DNA of 49,582 bases from JBILXY01 sp044378055 (GCA_044378055.1 JBILXY010000007.1:1-49582); one strand, 5' to 3'; numbered from the stretch's first letter, positions 33,753 through 42,551 are shown. The notes: generated from the sequence alone by a model not told the origin. Translations and numbers: made by a program.

Positions 33753-34871
33753 TTACATTTTGCTAAGAAGATCAATATCGTTTTTAACCATTATTTCAGC
33801 TAATTCTTGATAACCTACTTTTGGCTTCCAACCTAAAATCTTTTCGGCTTTAGAAGCATCTCCAACTAATAATTCCACTTCAGCTGGTCTATAAAATGCT
33901 GGATTAATCTGTACTAAAAGCTCCCCTGTTTTGCTGTTATAGCCCTTTTCTTGAACTCCTTCGCCTCTCCATTCAATATTTACACCAATTACCTGAAAGG
34001 CTGCTTGAACAAAATCACGAACTGTTACTGTAACTCCAGTAGAAAGTACAAAAGTGTCTGGCTTTTCAGCTTGAAGCATTAAATGCATTCCTTCAACATA
34101 TTCTTTTGCATAACCCCAATCTCTTTTAGCGTCTATATTTCCCAGTTCCAAAATTTCATTAATTCCCTTATTTCTTTTGGCGATGTTGATTGTTATTTTT
34201 CTTGTAACAAATTCTGGCCCTCTAAGTTCACTTTCGTGATTAAATAGAATACCTGAAGTTGCAAATAAATTATAGCTTTCTCTGTAATTTACAGTCATCC
34301 AATGGGCGTAAAGTTTGGCTACACCGTAAGGAGACCTTGGGTAAAGCGGAGTATTTTCAGTTTGAGGAATTTCTTGAACTTTTCCAAACATCTCTGAGGT
34401 TGAAGCCTGATAAAACTTTGTATGTGGAGAGACAGTTTTAATTGCATCTAGTAAGTAAGCAACACCCATTCCACAAACCATGCCAGTGTAAATTGGCTGA
34501 GTAAAACTTGTTCCAACATAACTTTGAGCGGCTAAATTATAAAATTCATCAACCTGCAAGTCTTTTATTGTTTTGAAAATATTTGAATATTCGTTTAGCT
34601 CGAAATCTACAATTTTAACTTTGTCAGTTATTCCAAGAAAGTCTAAATTTCTAAAATCTCTTTTACTTCCCCTTCTTACTCCGCCATATACTTCATAACC
34701 ATTTTCAATCAACAATTTTGCAAGCCAAGGACCATCTTGCCCATTAACTCCTGTTATAAATGCTTTTTTTCTTACTCCGCCTTGCACTTCATAACCCCTC
34801 TCGGTTAGTAGTTTTGCAAGCCAGGGTTTGTCTTGTTCAATCACACCTGTTATAAACGCTTTCTTTAACAT
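33753..34871 (-). CDS. gmd: GDP-mannose 4,6-dehydratase with duplicated N-terminus
   Basis: A 372-residue extended SDR enzyme that converts GDP-mannose to GDP-4-keto-6-deoxymannose, precursor of fucose, rhamnose and perosamine. AFITGVNGQDGPWLAKLL binds NADP; NLAAQSYVGTSF, STSEMFGKVQEIPQTE and YPRSPYGVAKLYAHW carry the catalytic Thr/Ser, Glu and YxxxK. The first 34 residues contain an extra, degenerate copy of the nucleotide-binding beta-alpha-beta unit (GVIEQDKPW) directly fused ahead of the functional one. The start is ATG 34871; TTG 34910 is the -35 box. Its substrate would come from ManC. Confidence 0.93.
   Translation of the reverse strand: MLKKAFITGVIEQDKPWLAKLLTERGYEVQGGVRKKAFITGVNGQDGPWLAKLLIENGYEVYGGVRRGSKRDFRNLDFLGITDKVKIVDFELNEYSNIFKTIKDLQVDEFYNLAAQSYVGTSFTQPIYTGMVCGMGVAYLLDAIKTVSPHTKFYQASTSEMFGKVQEIPQTENTPLYPRSPYGVAKLYAHWMTVNYRESYNLFATSGILFNHESELRGPEFVTRKITINIAKRNKGINEILELGNIDAKRDWGYAKEYVEGMHLMLQAEKPDTFVLSTGVTVTVRDFVQAAFQVIGVNIEWRGEGVQEKGYNSKTGELLVQINPAFYRPAEVELLVGDASKAEKILGWKPKVGYQELAEIMVKNDIDLLSKM
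34674..34865 (-). repeat. 96-bp tandem duplication in gmd
   Basis: 34770-34865 and 34674-34769 encode 32-residue units, KKAFITGVIEQDKPW... and KKAFITGVNGQDGPW..., both ending GGVR. They are diverged but clearly alignable without gaps. Confidence 0.92.
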
Positions 34872-34875
34872 ATTT

Positions 34876-34910
34876 AATATATAATTAATTACCACCAGCT
34901 TTTTTGTCAA
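34876..34910 (-). promoter_or_regulatory. gmd promoter
   Basis: TTGACA (34905-34910). TAATTA (34882-34887) lies at 17 bp spacing, or TATATT (34876-34881) at 23 bp. ATG is 39 nt from the -35 start. Confidence 0.5.
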
Positions 34911-34928
34911 AATTTCAGTTCAAGTTAA

Positions 34929-35756
34929 TTACTTTAAATCTAAACTTAAAATGTAATTCAGCACCAAATGAAAGCCATCTTGAATGTTATATTCACCGGT
35001 ATCTAAAATTGCTGAATCAGAACTTATTAGTTGCCACTGCCCACTTTTCGATATTTCAAGATCTTTATTATCTCTTTCTTTCATTACTTTCCACAATTTT
35101 TTATATAATTTTTCTCTTTCATCCACTCTTAAAGTTCTACCAAGCTCTCTTTCCATAGCATACTTATTTTCTTCATAATATCTTGAAAGTTTGGTATCAA
35201 AATCTACATCTACTAGAATCCTAATTATTTTATACCCCATTGCTTCAGCTTTATCTATATAATCTTCGCTGGCACCTCTGGCATCTGTTAAACAAGCAGT
35301 ATTAATTTTATTCACTATCAAGTTTAAAATTAAATCATAGGTTTGCTGCCTTAAATTAGGATGTTTAGAGTAATTGGTAATATTTGCATCAATAATTGTT
35401 GATTTTAAGTTAGTGGGAGTAAGTTCTTTGTTTTTATACAAAATTTGCAATTGATTGTTAGCTATTTTAAAACTTAAGGAACTAAAAACCTTCGAGGTAT
35501 TTTCTGGATTTATGTCTGAAAAATTTTGATCTAAATAGACGAAACAAACTGCTCTAAAAACTTTTCCAGTATCTAAATTAGGTATATTTAAAGCTGAAGA
35601 AAGATTGGCAGACAGTCTTCCTTTACCAACACCTGAAAGTCCATATATTCTTATAATCGTGTTCTTAGGTAAATTATTCTTTTTAAAACTTGGGCTAATA
35701 CTGAAGTCTTTCCTGGTTAGCTTAAAACCAATATTCGTGGGATAAATGGAATTCAT
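34929..35756 (-). CDS. cmk: Cytidylate kinase family protein
   Basis: A 275-residue P-loop kinase, expected to phosphorylate (d)CMP. P-loop GLSGVGKGRLSA (39-50), NLDTGKVFRAV (CMP-binding, cf. LDTGxxYRA), and LTDARGASEDYI where typical enzymes have DGRDIGTVV. It carries about 30 extra N-terminal residues. The variation in the DGRDIGT block leaves room for a different nucleotide or sugar substrate. It lies between gmd and a surface protein gene and follows a strong terminator. Confidence 0.75.
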   Translation of the reverse strand: MNSIYPTNIGFKLTRKDFSISPSFKKNNLPKNTIIRIYGLSGVGKGRLSANLSSALNIPNLDTGKVFRAVCFVYLDQNFSDINPENTSKVFSSLSFKIANNQLQILYKNKELTPTNLKSTIIDANITNYSKHPNLRQQTYDLILNLIVNKINTACLTDARGASEDYIDKAEAMGYKIIRILVDVDFDTKLSRYYEENKYAMERELGRTLRVDEREKLYKKLWKVMKERDNKDLEISKSGQWQLISSDSAILDTGEYNIQDGFHLVLNYILSLDLK

Positions 35757-35772
35757 ATTCTTAAATTGCTAT

Positions 35773-35793
35773 AAAAAAATCTCCCGAAGGAGA
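35773..35793 (-). terminator. Terminator of the 35799-36377 gene
   Basis: The minus strand reads TCTCC-TTCG-GGAGA with a cUUCGg tetraloop, followed by seven T residues. Confidence 0.9.
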
Positions 35794-35798
35794 GAAAA

Positions 35799-36377
35799 TT
35801 AGGTTGTAGGGTTTTCTTTTATGGTGATGTTTTCTAAACTCATTCTACCATTTTCTTCTGAAATTGATCCTGAAACTAAGTATATTTTATCTACCGTAGC
35901 TTTAACACCTGATAAATTAAATTTATTTGGTGATTTGCAGATTGTAGCATCTTTCAAACCGCATTCTTGAATTTGAAATACTGTTTCGCCATTGCTCTTA
36001 ATTTCCAATACTTTTGCAATAATTTGATTTGGTGTTAAAACTTGCTTTTCAACAGCTGGGGTTGTTGGAGTAGTTGTTGGGGTTGTCGCTGGAGTAGTAG
36101 GCGTTGTAGTAGTAGTTGGAGTTGTGGTTGTTGTAGTCTCTGTTGTATTTGTAACAGGCTTTTCTTCAACAACTGGCTTAGTTTCTTCTTTCTTAGCTGT
36201 TTCAGTCTTGGTTGGGGTTGTGCTAGCAGTATTAGTTTCAGCTGGTTTGTTGGAACTGAAGCTTTGATTTAATAAATATACACCACCTAGAATCAAACAA
36301 ATTGCAATTACTGCGACAATTATACTTGCTTTGTTAGACTTATTTTCTGGCATAAATATTTCGTTATTGTTAGACAT
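35799..36377 (-). CDS. Membrane-anchored protein with Thr/Pro-rich stalk
   Basis: A 192-residue protein. A short cytoplasmic tail and one membrane helix (about 17-37) are followed by a Thr/Pro/Glu low-complexity stalk (about 48-112) and a small outside domain (113-192) with a Cys pair (QECGLKDATICKSPNKF). The domain reads like a small beta-barrel of OB type, but I cannot assign it. The stalk could be O-glycosylated by the nearby transferases (inference). Monocistronic, with a clean terminator. Confidence 0.65.
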   Translation of the reverse strand: MSNNNEIFMPENKSNKASIIVAVIAICLILGGVYLLNQSFSSNKPAETNTASTTPTKTETAKKEETKPVVEEKPVTNTTETTTTTTPTTTTTPTTPATTPTTTPTTPAVEKQVLTPNQIIAKVLEIKSNGETVFQIQECGLKDATICKSPNKFNLSGVKATVDKIYLVSGSISEENGRMSLENITIKENPTT

Positions 36378-36561
36378 TTGGCTTTTTTAGTTAATACACT
36401 TCTTTCTTGAATATTAAAAATTGTCAAATTAAAAAAACTGCTTAATATGTATAAATTATCTTAAATACTGCTAAAAATGAGCATTGTTGTTAGTCAAAAA
36501 GTAATTTTTAAACAAGATAATATTCTTGATCTATTTAATTTATGGTTAATTGTATTTTGAA

Positions 36562-37572
36562 CTATCTCACCCCTATTTCTGACATATCCTTTTTCAGATA
36601 TACAATTCTCTGCCTTGCGATATATACTATAATTCCTGAAACAAACAAAATTAAGGCCGAAACAGAGCTTACATAAAGATATTCAATATTTACTGAATTA
36701 TTAAATAAACTGATTGCTTGTGGAAATTGCCACTTTAATGCATCCAAACGGAAAAATTCGGTGGTAAATCTAATTAAACCATAAAATATTGCCCACAGTG
36801 CAAAAACAATTCCAGCCCTTCTCTTGGTTAATTTTTCGTAGTTTATTAATAAGTAACACAACAAAATAAAGTTTGGTATTATTTCGTATAAAAATGTAGG
36901 ATGAAAAGTTTTATTATTTAAATCGGTATATAAGTTTGCCGATTCTGGAATTCGCATTGCCCAGAAAACCTTGGTAGCAGGACCATAGGCTTCATAGTTA
37001 AAAAAATTACCAAACCTTCCGATTACCTGGCCAATCAAAACACTTGGCGCTAAAAAATCTAAAAATTCCCAAGTATTAAATTTAAACCAGTTTGTATAAA
37101 AAAATAAATATATAAGGCCAGCAATAACCATACCAAAGAAAGCCAAACCACCTCTATTAATATATAAGACATCAATTGGCTCTGTGCTAAATTCATTTAA
37201 GTTAAAAATCACATAAAAAACCCTAGCCCCTAATAAACCAAAAATTACCAGCCCAATTAACAGCCTATCTACCACTGTTCCTGCTATATAATGATGTTTG
37301 GAAAGATGTAGCGCAAGAAAATATCCGGCCAAAATTCCTAAAAATATACACACTGCATAAAAACGCAGGGTAACAACCCCAATTGGCAAAGCTAAACCAA
37401 ATAAATTTAAAGTACCTGCGTCAAATAAATCGACTTGTTGATCAACTACCCAGTTTAAAGCAAAAAACTGCGAAAAAGGGTAGTAAAAAATGACGAATAA
37501 AGTAAATCCTAATAAGGCAATAAGCCAGCCTAATTTTGTTGTTGAATTATTAGTCAAAGCTGGAAATTTCAT
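36562..37572 (-). CDS. lgt: Prolipoprotein diacylglyceryl transferase, divergent
   Basis: A 336-residue polytopic membrane enzyme that transfers diacylglycerol to the lipobox Cys. LLGARVFYVIFN, INRGGLAFFGM, IGQVIGRFGNFFNYEAYG, THPTFLYE (as FHPTFLYE) and GLIRFTTEFFRLD follow the Lgt order, and the two key Arg positions are kept (R186 and R268). The normally conserved His of the GGLxFHG motif is Phe here (F146), and the NQE of GNFxNQE is NYE. The N-terminus is about 50 residues longer than usual. It follows the M23 peptidase gene by 1 bp. Confidence 0.88.
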   Translation of the reverse strand: MKFPALTNNSTTKLGWLIALLGFTLFVIFYYPFSQFFALNWVVDQQVDLFDAGTLNLFGLALPIGVVTLRFYAVCIFLGILAGYFLALHLSKHHYIAGTVVDRLLIGLVIFGLLGARVFYVIFNLNEFSTEPIDVLYINRGGLAFFGMVIAGLIYLFFYTNWFKFNTWEFLDFLAPSVLIGQVIGRFGNFFNYEAYGPATKVFWAMRIPESANLYTDLNNKTFHPTFLYEIIPNFILLCYLLINYEKLTKRRAGIVFALWAIFYGLIRFTTEFFRLDALKWQFPQAISLFNNSVNIEYLYVSSVSALILFVSGIIVYIARQRIVYLKKDMSEIGVR

Positions 37573-37573
37573 A

Positions 37574-38887
37574 CTAAAAATTTATAAATCTTGCTGGATT
37601 ATAACACTTTGAATTTCCGTATCTACATCCTATATTTCCTGTAGATTCATAAGTATCTGAAATTAACATGAAGTGAAGATGAATTCCAGTTACATAGCCA
37701 GTAGCCCCCATACTTCCCACGGCAGCTCCCCTAGCTACACTTTCGCCAACAACTAAATTAGTTGCACTTCGCATATGGGCGTAAAGTGGATATACCCTAC
37801 TTCCAGAAGGCAGAACACATCTTAATAACACATAATGGCCAAAACCACCTGATTCAAATCCTTTCTTCTGAACAGTACAATTGGCAATTGCTACTAAAGC
37901 AGTTCCTAAAGCATTTCCAACATCAACCCCATCGTGACCTGGGCTGCAATTATAGTCTTGGGTAACAACTCCAGCCGATGGTGAAACAAAATATCCGCTC
38001 GGTACAGACAAGGCTCTTTTATCTTCAAAATAACAACCAACCACATTTGGAGGTGTAGGTATTCCTGAACCTCCTCCACCAGAACCCCCGCCTGATGAAT
38101 TACCACCTGAATTATTGCCACCATTATTATTAGCAGCTTCAGCTTGTTGTTGTTTAAGCAACTCTTCTTCATACTTCCTCTGAGCCTCAACTGCCTGTGC
38201 ATCTAACTGGGTTTTTTGTTGCATTAAACCACTTAACAATTGTTGATATTTAGACTCCTCGCCCTGGGTTTCATCTAATAATTGTTGTAGAGAATCTTTT
38301 CTAGATGCAATTAAAAACCGAGCATCTTGCAAATTCTTTTTCGAAGCTGCTAAATCTTGTTGATTTTGTTCCAAAGCTTTTCTTGATTCTACTAACTTTC
38401 TAGCTAAACTATCTGATTGTGACTGTAGTTCAGATAAATTTCTGATCTGATTATAGGCATCTCCTAAGTTCTTACTAGTTAAGATTATTTGAATATCACT
38501 CATCTGATCCATCTTTTGAATCTCTCTAATCATGTTTTTTAAATCTAGCTGGATTGCTTCAATTTTCTCGTTTAGAGTGGCTATTTGGCCTTCTAATTTA
38601 GCACTTGTAATATTTATCTCGGTAATAAGTTTATCAATATTATCAATCTCTGTTTTTACATTTTTCACTTCTTCTTGAAGAGAGTTCTTTCTTTTGGAAA
38701 TATCGTTAAAAGCATTCTTAGCTTGGCCAATTTCACTTTTAATGTTATTTAGACTTGCATTAATTGCTGATTGTTGTTTATCAAAATTACTTTGCAAAGT
38801 ATTAGCTTGAACGGGCAAAGCAAGACTACAATTCGCTAAAAGTAGCAAAAATGAAAGAATATTAATGAAAAATTGCCTGCTCGGCAT
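37574..38887 (-). CDS. Secreted coiled-coil M23 (LytM) peptidase, EnvC-like
   Basis: A 437-residue exported protein from ATG 38887. It has a signal peptide (about 1-27), a long coiled coil (about 30-245, EnvC/PcsB-like), and a flexible Asn/Gly/Ser linker (about 250-275). A C-terminal LytM domain follows, with H/D zinc ligands in GHDGVDVG and the HLHF (HxH) motif preceded by YAHM. The motifs are complete, so it may itself cut peptidoglycan peptides, or activate another hydrolase. It is translated together with lgt (1 bp spacing). Its promoter is the best leaderless example here. Confidence 0.88.
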   Translation of the reverse strand: MPSRQFFINILSFLLLLANCSLALPVQANTLQSNFDKQQSAINASLNNIKSEIGQAKNAFNDISKRKNSLQEEVKNVKTEIDNIDKLITEINITSAKLEGQIATLNEKIEAIQLDLKNMIREIQKMDQMSDIQIILTSKNLGDAYNQIRNLSELQSQSDSLARKLVESRKALEQNQQDLAASKKNLQDARFLIASRKDSLQQLLDETQGEESKYQQLLSGLMQQKTQLDAQAVEAQRKYEEELLKQQQAEAANNNGGNNSGGNSSGGGSGGGGSGIPTPPNVVGCYFEDKRALSVPSGYFVSPSAGVVTQDYNCSPGHDGVDVGNALGTALVAIANCTVQKKGFESGGFGHYVLLRCVLPSGSRVYPLYAHMRSATNLVVGESVARGAAVGSMGATGYVTGIHLHFMLISDTYESTGNIGCRYGNSKCYNPARFINF

Positions 38888-38895
38888 ATATGGCA

Positions 38896-38924
38896 ATAAT
38901 AGTTCCTAGCTAATCTTTTGTCAA
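38896..38924 (-). promoter_or_regulatory. Leaderless promoter of the M23 gene
   Basis: TTGACA (38919-38924), 17-bp spacer, TATTAT (38896-38901), then 8 bp to ATG 38887. The start of transcription is expected one or two bases before the ATG. Confidence 0.75.
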
Positions 38925-39058
38925 AGCATAATCTTTAAAAACCGAAATTACATTTTTTAAAAAGGATTAAATTCTGAACATTTCTAATACGAAATAAATT
39001 TGTTTAAAACCCTTGACTAAACCAAGCCAGGTTAATACTTATTTAAGTTAACAAGAGT

Positions 39059-42000
39059 ATGCCAAGTAGAATTTCGAAACATCATTCACACAAGGATAAT
39101 GAAAAAACATCAAATAACGATGTAAATTTATCCGATTCTAATAACCAGTTAATTGTAATTCCATCATATGAAGATGATTTAGAAAATCTAACCTCTGGAA
39201 GTGACTCTCATATTGTACAAAAACAAGCTACGCCATTGAAACCAGGTTCTAAAAATTTTCATGAATTAAGCAGTCTTAAATCAACTGACACTTCATCCAG
39301 CTTAATCGGAAAGAAAGGTAAGGCTAATTGGGGGTTGGATATTAATTTATTAAAGAACAAATTTGGCTTTTCATGGAAGAAAATGGGAAGAAATGCTGGG
39401 TTATTCCTTATTATCTTTCTAGTTTTTGGAGTAATTATTTCCTCTGCTGTTGCAGCCTGGGCTATTGATATATATAATAATAGCAAACCCTTAAATACTC
39501 AACAGCTAGAAAGTAGTATAGTTTATGCCAAGGATGGAAAAACTGAACTATTTAAATTTTTCGATCAAGGCAAAAGAGAGGTTGTTTCCCTTTGCCCAAT
39601 TAAGGACGGTGTGGAAGACATAAGTCAGAGTTGCATTCCAAAAGTCATGCAATTAGCAATTATTGCTCTGGAAGATGAAAGATTTAATTACAACCCAGAT
39701 GGAATTCCATGGTCAAACATTGGCGGTGCTTTAGTTGATTGTGCAAAAATTATTCTTACCCAATCTAAAGAGGATTGCCGTGGAGGAAGTGGACTTTATC
39801 AGCAAACAGTTAAGAATTTTACAGGAAATGATGCTAAAACTCCTCAAAGAAAAGTAGAAGAGTTAATTTCTGCGGTAAAATTAAACCAAGTTGTGAACAA
39901 AAGCCAAGTCCTAGAGCTGTACCTAAACCAAGTAGCTTTTAGTAGAAATGCTTTTGGTGTTCAAGAAGCTTCTCTGAGTTATTTTGGGAAGGGTGTAAAT
40001 ACTGTAACCCCTGTTGAAGCATGCTTTTTAGCTGCTTTAGTGCAACAACCTTCTGTCTATAATTCCAGCATTAACAAGCCAGAATCTGATGCCTGGAATA
40101 CTTATGAAAACAGAAAAGATACTTGTTTACAAAAACTTAGACAAAATAAATTGGAAGGGGATAATATAGAACCATTTATTAAGACTGACGAAGAATACAA
40201 TGCCTTGCTTAAAGTGGAAGCTGTTGTAGCAACTGCAAAAGATCAGGTTGCCGAGCTTGGCAAAGGAGGTAAGGTTGTGTTTATTCCAAATAGAATAGAT
40301 GTGCTTTATCCACACTTTAAAGATTATATTACCCAGGAACTAAGAAAATTTAATATTTCGGAGCAAGCTTTATACACCAGAGGATACAAAATTGTTACAA
40401 CCTTAGATCCTGAAATTCAAAATAAAGCACAACAAATCGTGAATGATAATTACCAAGCCTATGTGGTAGAGAGTGGTGCAAACAACATTTCTACAGTAGT
40501 TTTAGATGGACCGACAGGGGGAATTTTGGCAATGATTGGATCTATAGATTACAACAACGAAGAAATTGACGGACAAGTTAATATTGCTACTTCACCGCAG
40601 CAACCAGGTAGTAGCTACAAACCATATGTTTACGCCACAGATTTTGAAAAAGACTTTAACCCAGGAACAATATTGCTGGATAGCCGAACTGACTTCGGTG
40701 GAGGCTATGTCCCAAGAAATTTCAGCGGTACTTTTAGCGGCCCTGTAACTATTAGATATGCTTTGCAGAACTCTTTAAATATTCCTGCAGTCAAGGGTGC
40801 CTATCTTGCTGCCGGTCAAGGCAATGTTCCAAATGGAACACAAGGAATAAACGAAGTTTTCACCCTAACCGACAAAATTGGAGTGAAATATCCATGTCAG
40901 CCCAATGCCGATGGTGCCAAGTGTGATGATCTAGCTTTAGCCAATCAGGCCTATCGTGACAGATGTGGACTCTCTTCAGCTTTAGGTGGATGTGAAGTTT
41001 CCTTACTTTCCCATACTGCGGGTATGAATACTTTCGCCCAAGACGGTAATTTAAGAACTGCAAGGCCGTTTATTAACATTATAGATACTAAAACAAATGT
41101 AGACTTATGCTTAAAAAAGTGTGATGATATTTATCCAAGAACAGACAAAGTAATTGACCCATTAATTGCCAGACAAGTTTGTGATGTAATGAGTGACTAC
41201 GGCGCCAGAGACCCAGGAGTTTGGGGTTCATTCAGAAGGAACTTAGAAGTTGATGGCTGGAGAATTGCTGCCAAAACAGGTACTTCAAACGATGTAAGAG
41301 ACACTTGGACAGTTGGCTTTAGCCCTTATTATTCAATGTCAATGTGGGTAGGAAATACTGATAATACTCCGATGAAAAACACAGCTAGTGCTTCTAACTC
41401 TAACTCTTTCATTTGGAAAAAACTAATGACAGCCCTCCACGACGGAAAAGAAAAGAAGCAATGTTCAAGAGATGGTCTTCAAGCAGTTAAAATTGATCCT
41501 AAAACTGGTTTCTTAAGTGAAGGTGGAAATACAGAATATCTTACTCCAAATCAACTTAAAGCTTTGCAAGATGCTTCTTCCAGGGTAAATAATCCTGAAT
41601 ATAATCCAAAAGCTCAGAATATTTTCCAGAACCGCTCGGCGGTTATTTTAAGAAAGGTGAAAATTGATAGAGTTAATGGAAAACTTGCAGTAGAAGGAAA
41701 AACTTTACCGGAAAATACTGAAGAAAAAACTTGTGCCCAGCCCATTTCAGAATTCCCTTTACAATCAAACTGGGCAGCCGCAGCTGAATCTATTTCTGGC
41801 AACGACAAATATTGTGCTCTCCCAACTGATGTTTCAGATTTAGACCAGGTAGCAGAACAAAATAGCAAACCGTTAATAACTACCAACCTTACAAGTAGTA
41901 GCAATGCCCCAAATACTATTACTGCAAGCACAGTGCCAACAGGTACTGCTGGAAAAGGCATATTAGCCCTTCGGCTAAGAATTGACGGTGTCCAGGTTGT

Positions 42001-42433
42001 AGATAGCGCGATTAATTCATTTAGCTTTGATGCAACAACAGTAGCCGCAGGAGTTAAAAATGTAGAAGTTGAAGCCGTAGATAGTTTTGGAATTAAATCA
42101 ATCAGTACATTTACTAATGTAACTTTCGGGGTAATAACCACAACACCCTTAACCGCTGCAGACCTTGCAAGCATAGCCCCAAATTGTGGAGGATTAGATT
42201 TATCAGCTAATAGCACAGTTAATTGCACTTTCAGTCTGCCAATTACCAAATCTTTGCCAGCTTCATTACGCTTTAAAATTGGCTCAGGAAGTTTTAGCGG
42301 ATCATGTAGTTTATCAGGAACGCTAGTAACTTGCTCATCAGTAAACACTGGAAACACTAACCCAAGCACTGTAATTCAAGGCCAAATTGGTGGCTCAACA
42401 AGCCCAACTTTAACAACTGTAAAGCTAACTTAA
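39059..42433 (+). CDS. Class A penicillin-binding protein with Ig-like C-terminal extension
   Basis: An 1124-residue bifunctional peptidoglycan synthase. It has a disordered cytoplasmic head (1-112), a TM helix (113-136), a GT51 domain (about 150-350) with catalytic Glu in EDERF (205-209), and a transpeptidase with S518xxK521 (PGSSYK), S572LN and K739TG. The GT51 block usually reading EDxxFxxHxG is EDERFNYNPDGI, and GGSTITQQ is GGSGLYQQ. The last 190 residues form Ig/beta-rich modules ending with a Cys-rich unit (CGGLDLSANSTVNCTFSLP), which resembles the repeats of the surface protein at 46626. It makes cross-linked cell wall at the membrane surface. Confidence 0.93.
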   Translation: MPSRISKHHSHKDNEKTSNNDVNLSDSNNQLIVIPSYEDDLENLTSGSDSHIVQKQATPLKPGSKNFHELSSLKSTDTSSSLIGKKGKANWGLDINLLKNKFGFSWKKMGRNAGLFLIIFLVFGVIISSAVAAWAIDIYNNSKPLNTQQLESSIVYAKDGKTELFKFFDQGKREVVSLCPIKDGVEDISQSCIPKVMQLAIIALEDERFNYNPDGIPWSNIGGALVDCAKIILTQSKEDCRGGSGLYQQTVKNFTGNDAKTPQRKVEELISAVKLNQVVNKSQVLELYLNQVAFSRNAFGVQEASLSYFGKGVNTVTPVEACFLAALVQQPSVYNSSINKPESDAWNTYENRKDTCLQKLRQNKLEGDNIEPFIKTDEEYNALLKVEAVVATAKDQVAELGKGGKVVFIPNRIDVLYPHFKDYITQELRKFNISEQALYTRGYKIVTTLDPEIQNKAQQIVNDNYQAYVVESGANNISTVVLDGPTGGILAMIGSIDYNNEEIDGQVNIATSPQQPGSSYKPYVYATDFEKDFNPGTILLDSRTDFGGGYVPRNFSGTFSGPVTIRYALQNSLNIPAVKGAYLAAGQGNVPNGTQGINEVFTLTDKIGVKYPCQPNADGAKCDDLALANQAYRDRCGLSSALGGCEVSLLSHTAGMNTFAQDGNLRTARPFINIIDTKTNVDLCLKKCDDIYPRTDKVIDPLIARQVCDVMSDYGARDPGVWGSFRRNLEVDGWRIAAKTGTSNDVRDTWTVGFSPYYSMSMWVGNTDNTPMKNTASASNSNSFIWKKLMTALHDGKEKKQCSRDGLQAVKIDPKTGFLSEGGNTEYLTPNQLKALQDASSRVNNPEYNPKAQNIFQNRSAVILRKVKIDRVNGKLAVEGKTLPENTEEKTCAQPISEFPLQSNWAAAAESISGNDKYCALPTDVSDLDQVAEQNSKPLITTNLTSSSNAPNTITASTVPTGTAGKGILALRLRIDGVQVVDSAINSFSFDATTVAAGVKNVEVEAVDSFGIKSISTFTNVTFGVITTTPLTAADLASIAPNCGGLDLSANSTVNCTFSLPITKSLPASLRFKIGSGSFSGSCSLSGTLVTCSSVNTGNTNPSTVIQGQIGGSTSPTLTTVKLT

Positions 42434-42453
42434 AATAACCAATTTTGGATGTC

Positions 42454-42475
42454 GTAGCGACCGTCTCGGACGGTC
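42454..42475 (+). repeat. REP-like GTAG-headed palindrome (copy 3)
   Basis: GTAG-C-GACCGTC-TCG-GACGGTC, a perfect 7-bp stem in the PBP/ATPase intergenic region. It has the same GTAG head as the copies at 21284 and 21396. Confidence 0.6.
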
Positions 42476-42503
42476 ATTTGCTTTTATTATTTTTAATCTA
42501 AGT

Positions 42504-42551
42504 CCTGCTTGCGTAATCCCTCTATCAGAAGAGGGGAGACTAGAGGGCAGG
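42504..42551. repeat. Nested inverted repeat in the convergent intergenic region
   Basis: CCTGC ... GCAGG enclose CCCTCTA ... TAGAGGG, with a further CTCT/AGAG inside, giving a long imperfect stem-loop. It may end transcription from both sides (PBP on plus, ATPase on minus) or be a mobile repeat. Confidence 0.45.

Noticed and set aside
37906..38202. 98-residue minus-strand ORF within the M23 gene
   Set aside because: Same strand, other frame, over the LytM domain and Gly-rich linker; the M23 frame has all catalytic motifs.
41614..42369. 251-residue minus-strand ORF inside the PBP gene
   Set aside because: It lies wholly antisense to the conserved PBP reading frame, has no motif, and mirrors the low-complexity Ig-like tail.
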